18,965 nucleotides of DNA. Origin: an uncultured Agathobacter sp. Lineage in GTDB: Bacteria; Bacillota; Clostridia; Lachnospirales; Lachnospiraceae. Where the stretch lies: assembly GCA_934316545.1 (NCBI GenBank), contig CAKRDT010000033.1:1-18965 (forward strand), in the 5' to 3' direction. Below, piece after piece: positions 15,424 to 18,965 of the stretch (positions are counted from its first letter, which is position 1; every line of letters begins with the position of its first letter). Both the position numbers and the translations under genes were made by a program. The notes beneath the pieces were generated by a model. That model did no database searches, was not told where the DNA came from, and saw only the letters and a program-made list of their open reading frames with translations.

Positions 15424-16359
15424 TCAGGTTTCATATACTTTGATGTGCAAAACAGACATCCAATTTGGCGGAAAGCCCATACGATTCAAAGTCGATTGCG
15501 GAACCTGATATGTGACGATTGCTTTTTTTAATTCATGGTAGAACGAACGGAAATCATTTTCAGAAAGAAGATATTTTAAGGAGATAACAGCCGAAAACAA
15601 GTCTGATTTGCCATAGTCATAGAGACTACCGGTTTTGGAAATCTTTAATTTGCTGTGTGCCGTACAGTCAGGGATGGCGTCCTGAGTGCGGGCATTAAAA
15701 AGCCGGTTTCCGTGTGCACAGATGTTTCGATACTTGGTAAGAATGATCATCATCTTGCCAAGTTCGTTACGCCCGATATTATGGAAATCATGGCATACAT
15801 TCGTTTTGCATCGACCTTTCAGATAGCGATACATAGTCGACGTCTCGCCTAATGTTAAGTCGGTCATGAGTACCCAGAGAGGCACATCGTGGTATGTGGC
15901 AATGTAGTGCGCAATCTGTGGAGAGGCATGTTTTCCATTTAGTTTTTCGTTCATTTTTTTGAATAAGTATTGCAGCACCGGAATGTGTTTCGGATAATCA
16001 TAGTTATTAAGATTTTGATAATAGTTTATTCCATTCCCATACAGTAATGTAAAATGATATGAGATGGACGACTTGATGTTTTTCTCAAAGATAAGAATAT
16101 ACTTCAAAAAGATTCCTCTTAATTCAGCATCGAAAAGGTATAATTGATAAATGTCTTCAATTGTTGTTCCGGGGAAGTAATTGTGAGTATTGGGATCTTT
16201 GAAAATATCTTTGTAGCCGTTGATAAGGCTATAATAACTGATTTTGGTAAGTATATTGACAGCTTGTTCTCGATCTGGAATGATAAGTCCTTTGTGAGAC
16301 AAATGTTCAAGCTGTGCGGCATAGTCCAAGAAAGGTTTGTTCTGTAATGTAGTTGTCAT
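15424..16359 (-). CDS. abiF: AbiF/Abi_2 family HEPN protein (abortive infection)
   Basis: 311-residue Abi_2 (AbiD/AbiF) protein. Family landmarks are the N-terminal QLEHLSHKGLIIPDREQA, KISYYSLINGY, the YLFDAELRGIFLKYILIFEKNIKSSISYHF helix pair in the first third, and the HEPN signature R-x4-H in KYRNICAHGNRLFN (R211, H216). HEPN proteins of this type are RNases or RNase-like toxins. AbiF was first described as a lactococcal phage-resistance factor, and AbiF proteins are reported as toxin partners of a conserved upstream RNA and as relatives of the Cas13 ancestor. The ATG at 16359 has GAGGGA (16365-16370) 5 bases upstream. The gene looks A/T-richer than its neighbours, faces the aminotransferase stop at 2 bases, and is probably horizontally acquired. 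The HEPN pair is intact, so it is probably functional. Confidence 0.9.
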   Translation of the reverse strand: MTTTLQNKPFLDYAAQLEHLSHKGLIIPDREQAVNILTKISYYSLINGYKDIFKDPNTHNYFPGTTIEDIYQLYLFDAELRGIFLKYILIFEKNIKSSISYHFTLLYGNGINYYQNLNNYDYPKHIPVLQYLFKKMNEKLNGKHASPQIAHYIATYHDVPLWVLMTDLTLGETSTMYRYLKGRCKTNVCHDFHNIGRNELGKMMIILTKYRNICAHGNRLFNARTQDAIPDCTAHSKLKISKTGSLYDYGKSDLFSAVISLKYLLSENDFRSFYHELKKAIVTYQVPQSTLNRMGFPPNWMSVLHIKVYET

Positions 16360-16371
16360 AAAAATCCCTCA

Positions 16372-16442
16372 TTAGTAACGAAACGGCCCCCGCAGGAGCC
16401 GCCCGGGTTGCAGGCTTCTCAAGTTTCCGCAACTCATTCACT
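16372..16442 (-). ncRNA. Candidate AbiF-associated structured leader RNA
   Basis: The predicted transcript starts near 16442 and runs to the abiF ribosome binding site. Hairpin 1 (minus strand) pairs GTTGCGG with CCTGCAAC (plus coordinates 16407-16433, one bulge). Hairpin 2 pairs CGGCTCC with GGGGCCG (16384-16401, one G-U pair, UGCG loop). GTTTCGTT follows hairpin 2, which resembles a leaky terminator. The place, strand and two-hairpin form agree with the conserved structured RNA reported upstream of abiF genes. I have not matched it base by base to that motif. Confidence 0.6.
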
Positions 16443-16448
16443 GAGCTG

Positions 16449-16477
16449 ATTATATGATATGAACAAGAAAATGTCAA
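16449..16477 (-). promoter_or_regulatory. Perfect consensus promoter of the abiF module
   Basis: On the minus strand: TTGACA (16477-16472), exactly 17 bases, TATAAT (16454-16449). Both boxes and the spacing match the sigma-A consensus with no mismatch, which is unusually strong for a toxin gene and suggests abundant leader RNA. Confidence 0.88.
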
Positions 16478-16555
16478 TTACAATCTGCTCATGATGAGTA
16501 TATGTGTTACAATTGGATTTTAATGATAAAAAGCATAAGAACAGGAATATAAAAT

Positions 16556-16987
16556 ATGATTCATTTAGAGAAGAAGCAGACTGACGAAGGTTTGCAGGGA
16601 AACGAGAAACTGGAAGATGCGATCAAGGCGTTGCAGCAGAATCCGACGCAGGAAATGCTCGCCCATGTTTTGACGGTTGTGCGCCGAAGAATGCGTGACA
16701 AGGGGCAGTTTATTGTTGCGGTTGATGCTCCAAAAGGGGACGGACAGATGCGTCTTCGGGCAATCAAAACGGATGACGGAAGAATTTGGTGGTCGGCATT
16801 TTCAAGTTTTGAGGAAGAAATGCGTGGAAGTGACAGCGTGATGTCCACGTTTCTTGCGGATATAGAACAGCTGCTTCGGATGGCAGTCCGCGAAGAAAAC
16901 ATTAACGGAATCATATTGAATCCGTGGAATGCGACTTTGATGCTCGACAAGCGGTTGATACAGATCATACTTGGGGAGCAGGAATAG
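16556..16987 (+). CDS. SseB-family protein
   Basis: 143-residue soluble protein resembling the SseB N-terminal domain: an early LEDAIKALQQNPTQEMLAHVL helix, a central strand region with LRAIKTDDGRIWWSAFSSFEE (the family's 'dGr...aFTs' pattern) and the typical C-terminal GIILNPWNATLML, then a helix. Such proteins are common in Firmicutes, with no defined biochemical function; the family name comes from E. coli SseB, once linked to serine sensitivity. The start ATG at 16556 has a modest AGGAA (16543-16547), 8 bases upstream. A possible weak promoter TTGGAT-17-TAAGAA (16513-16541) precedes it. The gene is divergent from abiF, with about 200 bases between start codons. Confidence 0.75.
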   Translation: MIHLEKKQTDEGLQGNEKLEDAIKALQQNPTQEMLAHVLTVVRRRMRDKGQFIVAVDAPKGDGQMRLRAIKTDDGRIWWSAFSSFEEEMRGSDSVMSTFLADIEQLLRMAVREENINGIILNPWNATLMLDKRLIQIILGEQE

Positions 16988-17093
16988 GCAGACAATAGTC
17001 ATGATGGAAAGTACATCGTTCTGTCAATGACTAGAATATTGGGATTTGAATAGAAAAATATTACGGGAAATACGAAGAGGATAAAAAGGAAGA

Positions 17094-17597
17094 ATGGCAG
17101 TACAGGATAAGCACACAAAAATCGTAGCTGCGACAGAGGCGGATACGGAAGAAATCCTCCGCCTGTACAAAGCGCAGCTTGGACAGGAATTCTGCCCGTG
17201 GGATGAACATTATCCGGAACGGGAAAACATTGCGTTTGACCTAGAACGCGATGCTTTGTTTGTGATGAAGAATGAAAAGGATGAGATCATTGCTGCAATC
17301 TCACTCGATGAGGATCCGGATGTGGAAGCACTGACTTGCTGGAGCAGGCGATTGCAGCCGGGCGGAGAATTGTCAAGACTTGCGGTGCGGCGTGACTATC
17401 AGAATCGGGGAATTGCACGGACGATGATCGAGTATGCGATGGACATTCTGCGTGAGCAGGGAAAGAAAAGTGTGCATTATCTGGTCTGTCCAAGCAATAC
17501 AAAAGCCGTCCGTTCTTATGAGCATCTGCATTTTTCACAGGTGGGAACCTGTGAATTGCATGAGCTGCCTTACTTATGTTATGAGCAGAAGTTGTAA
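17094..17597 (+). CDS. GNAT family N-acetyltransferase
   Basis: 167-residue acetyltransferase of the GNAT fold. The acetyl-CoA-binding motif A is clear: LSRLAVRRDYQNRGIARTMIEYAM (about 97-120; the Q-N-R-G-I-A turn holds the pyrophosphate), followed by a motif-B-like HYLVCPSNTKAVRSYEHLHF. The N-terminal half carries the substrate-binding strands. It is a single-domain protein of usual length; the acceptor amine is unknown. The start ATG at 17094 has AAGGA close by (17086-17090). The 106-base gap after the SseB-family gene contains no clear terminator, so co-transcription is possible. Confidence 0.88.
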   Translation: MAVQDKHTKIVAATEADTEEILRLYKAQLGQEFCPWDEHYPERENIAFDLERDALFVMKNEKDEIIAAISLDEDPDVEALTCWSRRLQPGGELSRLAVRRDYQNRGIARTMIEYAMDILREQGKKSVHYLVCPSNTKAVRSYEHLHFSQVGTCELHELPYLCYEQKL

Positions 17598-17606
17598 AGA
17601 AGTCAG

Positions 17607-17639
17607 AAAAATCCTGAAGTGCCAGCTTCAGGATTTTTT
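17607..17639. terminator. Shared bidirectional terminator (GNAT / DUF4846)
   Basis: AAAAATCCTGAAG (17607-17619), loop TGCCAG, CTTCAGGATTTTTT (17626-17639). A and T runs on both sides serve the two convergent genes. Confidence 0.9.
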
Positions 17640-17644
17640 GTGCC

Positions 17645-18628
17645 TTATTTCAGGTAATCCAGCGTTTTTAAGCTTCCTTCATCAAAGGTATACTCCGGTG
17701 TATGAAACGGGTATGTGACCTCGTCCTCATAATACCAGGGATCATCTTCGTGCGCCGGATTTTTCAATACATGGAACTGCTGCGCCGGCATATAGCCCTG
17801 TGCAAGAAGGAATGCTTTCTTGCCACTTACGTTTTCACATAAATCCACGATCATCACAACATGTCCGGGATGTCCACCCTTTAAGAAAACATCTCCCACC
17901 TGAATATCGGAAAGGGCAATCGGTTCTGCCTCGGTATCCATCGAAGCGGTTCCGGCATAGGTGAAGACCATGCGCAGATACTTTTGGAAACATTCGTAGG
18001 AAGTATCCGGCTGGGCGCTTTTGGTCCAGCTTACATTGTTGCCGTCTACCTGAATGCGGTAACCGTCCGCCCACTTGGTATATTGGGCATCAAAGCCATT
18101 GGTAAAATGAAAAGCGATACGATCGTACTGCCCGGTGCTCCAAAAGTATTCCGCATAGATGCGGATGACAGAATCGGCGCATTGCTGCAGATCTTCCGCT
18201 TCGATCGGCAGATCAAACACAGCCACATGTGCATTCTGATTGCCTTTCTCGCTGCCGTCATACAGGAGGACCGGACTTTGATCCTCTTTCATGGCATAGT
18301 TACGCAGAAACTCCGCGAGGCTTCCCGTATCTTCGGAAGTTCTCGTGTAACCGTCCGGTGTGCGGATGCGACTTCCCAAAGTCATGCCGGATGCGTCAAT
18401 CAGTGAAGCAGTAGGAATATCCTCGGATGTGTTGGAAATATCGGACTCTGTACTACTTGATGATGTTTTACGATTGTCAGCTTGTGGCTGCTCGGTGTCA
18501 ATCTTGGTGGAATGTGAGGTTTCGGTTGGCAGATCGGATTTAGCATTATTGATATTACATCCGATCATTGTAAAACTGATACTTACCATGCACATTCCGA
18601 GTAGCAATTCTTTTATCACTTTTTTCAA
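17645..18628 (-). CDS. DUF4846 lipoprotein
   Basis: 327-residue surface lipoprotein. The signal peptide (KKVIKELLLGMCMVSISFTMIG) ends in IGC, so Cys24 is the likely lipidated residue; a Ser/Thr/Asp-rich tether (about 25-75) follows. The body matches the DUF4846 family: SLAEFLRNYAMK and PVLLYDGSEKGNQNAH, LQQCADSVIRIYAEYFWS, FHFTNGF, YLRMVFTYAGT, VGDVFLKGGHPGHVVMIVD and LLAQGYMPAQQFHVLKNP. GGHPGH looks like an NlpC/P60-type strand-turn with a conserved His, but no enzyme activity is established for this family. The start is TTG at 18628, supported by AGGAGGA (18636-18642), 7 bases upstream. A divergent promoter next to CsoR/CstR-type operators lies upstream. Confidence 0.85.
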   Translation of the reverse strand: MKKVIKELLLGMCMVSISFTMIGCNINNAKSDLPTETSHSTKIDTEQPQADNRKTSSSSTESDISNTSEDIPTASLIDASGMTLGSRIRTPDGYTRTSEDTGSLAEFLRNYAMKEDQSPVLLYDGSEKGNQNAHVAVFDLPIEAEDLQQCADSVIRIYAEYFWSTGQYDRIAFHFTNGFDAQYTKWADGYRIQVDGNNVSWTKSAQPDTSYECFQKYLRMVFTYAGTASMDTEAEPIALSDIQVGDVFLKGGHPGHVVMIVDLCENVSGKKAFLLAQGYMPAQQFHVLKNPAHEDDPWYYEDEVTYPFHTPEYTFDEGSLKTLDYLK

Positions 18629-18640
18629 ATTTATTTCCTC

Positions 18641-18690
18641 CTAAAATGATTTCTCAGTGCATAAAAAGCTAAAATGAACAAGATTTCTCA
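18641..18690. repeat. Imperfect direct repeat in the DUF4846 leader
   Basis: CTAAAATGA-TTTCTCA (18641-18656) recurs as CTAAAATGA-six bases-TTTCTCA (18669-18690). One copy overlaps the DUF4846 ribosome binding site region. Purpose unknown; it could be duplicated leader sequence or a binding site. Confidence 0.45.
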
Positions 18691-18695
18691 ATTAA

Positions 18696-18722
18696 ATTAT
18701 AATGGAACGAAAGTACTTGCAA
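18696..18722 (-). promoter_or_regulatory. Possible promoter of the DUF4846 gene
   Basis: On the minus strand TATAAT (18701-18696) is perfect. The -35 would be TTGCAA at 15 bases or TTTGCA at 16, both short spacings. It would share its -35 box with the rightward promoter and touch the operator region. Confidence 0.4.
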
Positions 18723-18745
18723 AATACCCGATGGGGGTATATAAT
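18717..18745 (+). promoter_or_regulatory. Rightward promoter with an operator in its spacer
   Basis: TTGCAA (18717-18722), 17-base spacer, TATAAT (18740-18745). The spacer consists almost entirely of the inverted repeat described in the next entry. The start would be near 18752, reading out of the window. Confidence 0.75.
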
Positions 18746-18774
18746 GCAATTCGAAAGATACCCCTTGGGGGTAT
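18724..18774 (+). promoter_or_regulatory. Two CsoR/CstR-type operators
   Basis: ATACCCGATGGGGGTAT (18724-18740) and ATACCCCTTGGGGGTAT (18758-18774) are 17-bp inverted repeats of the form ATACCC-N-GGGGTAT, with centres 34 bases apart. The first fills the promoter spacer and the second covers about +7 to +23. Such G/C-tract palindromes flanked by A/T are the known binding sites of the CsoR/CstR/RcnR repressor family, which respond to copper, persulfides or nickel. Confidence 0.7.
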
Positions 18775-18775
18775 A

Positions 18776-18965
18776 AAAAGACAAAATAAAGAGTTTGCTG
18801 AAATACTTGTGATATACACAAGGGTTTGTTTAAGCGATTGCGAAACTCCTGTGGCGGCGTGCTCCGGCTGGGCTGACCCGGTGGCGGATTTCTACGCTGA
18901 ACACGATTTTAGACAAAATCATTGAATTTGCGAAAATCTCTGCTGGGCTCAATTTTTATGTCCGA
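18776..18965. other. Right edge: no convincing gene
   Basis: These 190 bases hold small hairpins: CTTGTG (18806-18811) / CACAAG (18817-18822), and GATTTT (18905-18910) / AAAATC (18915-18920), with a G/C-rich block between. A reading frame crossing from 18674 to 18925 has no ribosome binding site, runs through both operators and resembles nothing I know. The block may be a leader RNA or an intergenic repeat; the regulated gene presumably starts beyond 18965. Confidence 0.4.

Noticed and set aside
16144..16347. Plus-strand frame inside abiF as an antitoxin protein
   Set aside because: It lies wholly antisense to conserved Abi_2 codons with no ribosome binding site.
18674..18925. Plus-strand reading frame of 83 codons
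   Set aside because: It has no ribosome binding site, runs through a promoter and two operators, and its product resembles no known protein.
1..18965. CRISPR array, IS element or integrase
   Set aside because: No regularly spaced repeats, transposase or recombinase motifs were seen on either strand.

Overview
The window looks like chromosome of a sporulating, low-to-moderate G+C Firmicute, most likely a Lachnospiraceae gut clostridium (Roseburia/Agathobacter-like). The evidence is gene content: Veg next to a SPOCS/LysM spore-coat morphogenesis protein (SipL type), a DUF4317 protein, a SEC-C methionine aminopeptidase, a PcsB-like NlpC/P60 hydrolase and a DUF4846 lipoprotein. AGGAGG-type ribosome binding sites and compact sigma-A promoters agree. 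The species cannot be fixed from the sequence alone.

Layout. 1-376: a terminator, an unexplained inverted repeat, and a tRNA-Tyr gene with its own promoter and terminator. 458-2854: a chemoreceptor with a very lysine-rich cytoplasmic N-terminus. 2875-4129: divergent plsC acyltransferase (-) and a PrcB-domain lipoprotein (+). 4168-6195: veg and a sipL-like gene, separated by a hairpin that looks like a terminator and whose 3' arm is also the sipL ribosome binding site. 6290-9209: a secreted coiled-coil NlpC/P60 hydrolase, a membrane-anchored SurA-N-like protein and a SEC-C methionine aminopeptidase, closed by hairpins. 9273-11161: a translationally coupled pair, an HD phosphohydrolase and a DUF4317 protein. 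11218-14080: a TetM-like ribosomal GTPase fused to a YacP/Rae1-type NYN nuclease domain. 14149-15421: a PLP aminotransferase behind a G/C-rich leader. 15424-16477 (-): an AbiF/Abi_2 HEPN gene behind a perfect consensus promoter and a short structured leader that fits the RNA-antitoxin partner known for AbiF. 16556-17639: SseB-family and GNAT genes. 17645-18628 (-): a DUF4846 lipoprotein. 18641-18965: a regulatory region with two CsoR/CstR-type operators on a rightward promoter whose gene lies beyond the window.

The two most notable items are the AbiF module with its leader RNA (a probable toxin/RNA-antitoxin anti-phage unit sitting 2 bp from a housekeeping stop codon) and the GTPase-nuclease fusion, which joins a ribosome-rescue type translational GTPase to a domain whose free-standing relative cleaves mRNA in the ribosomal A site. 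The overlap of terminator and ribosome binding site at veg/sipL and the double operator at the right edge are the most interesting regulatory structures. All functions are inferred from sequence motifs recognised by eye; no database search was run.
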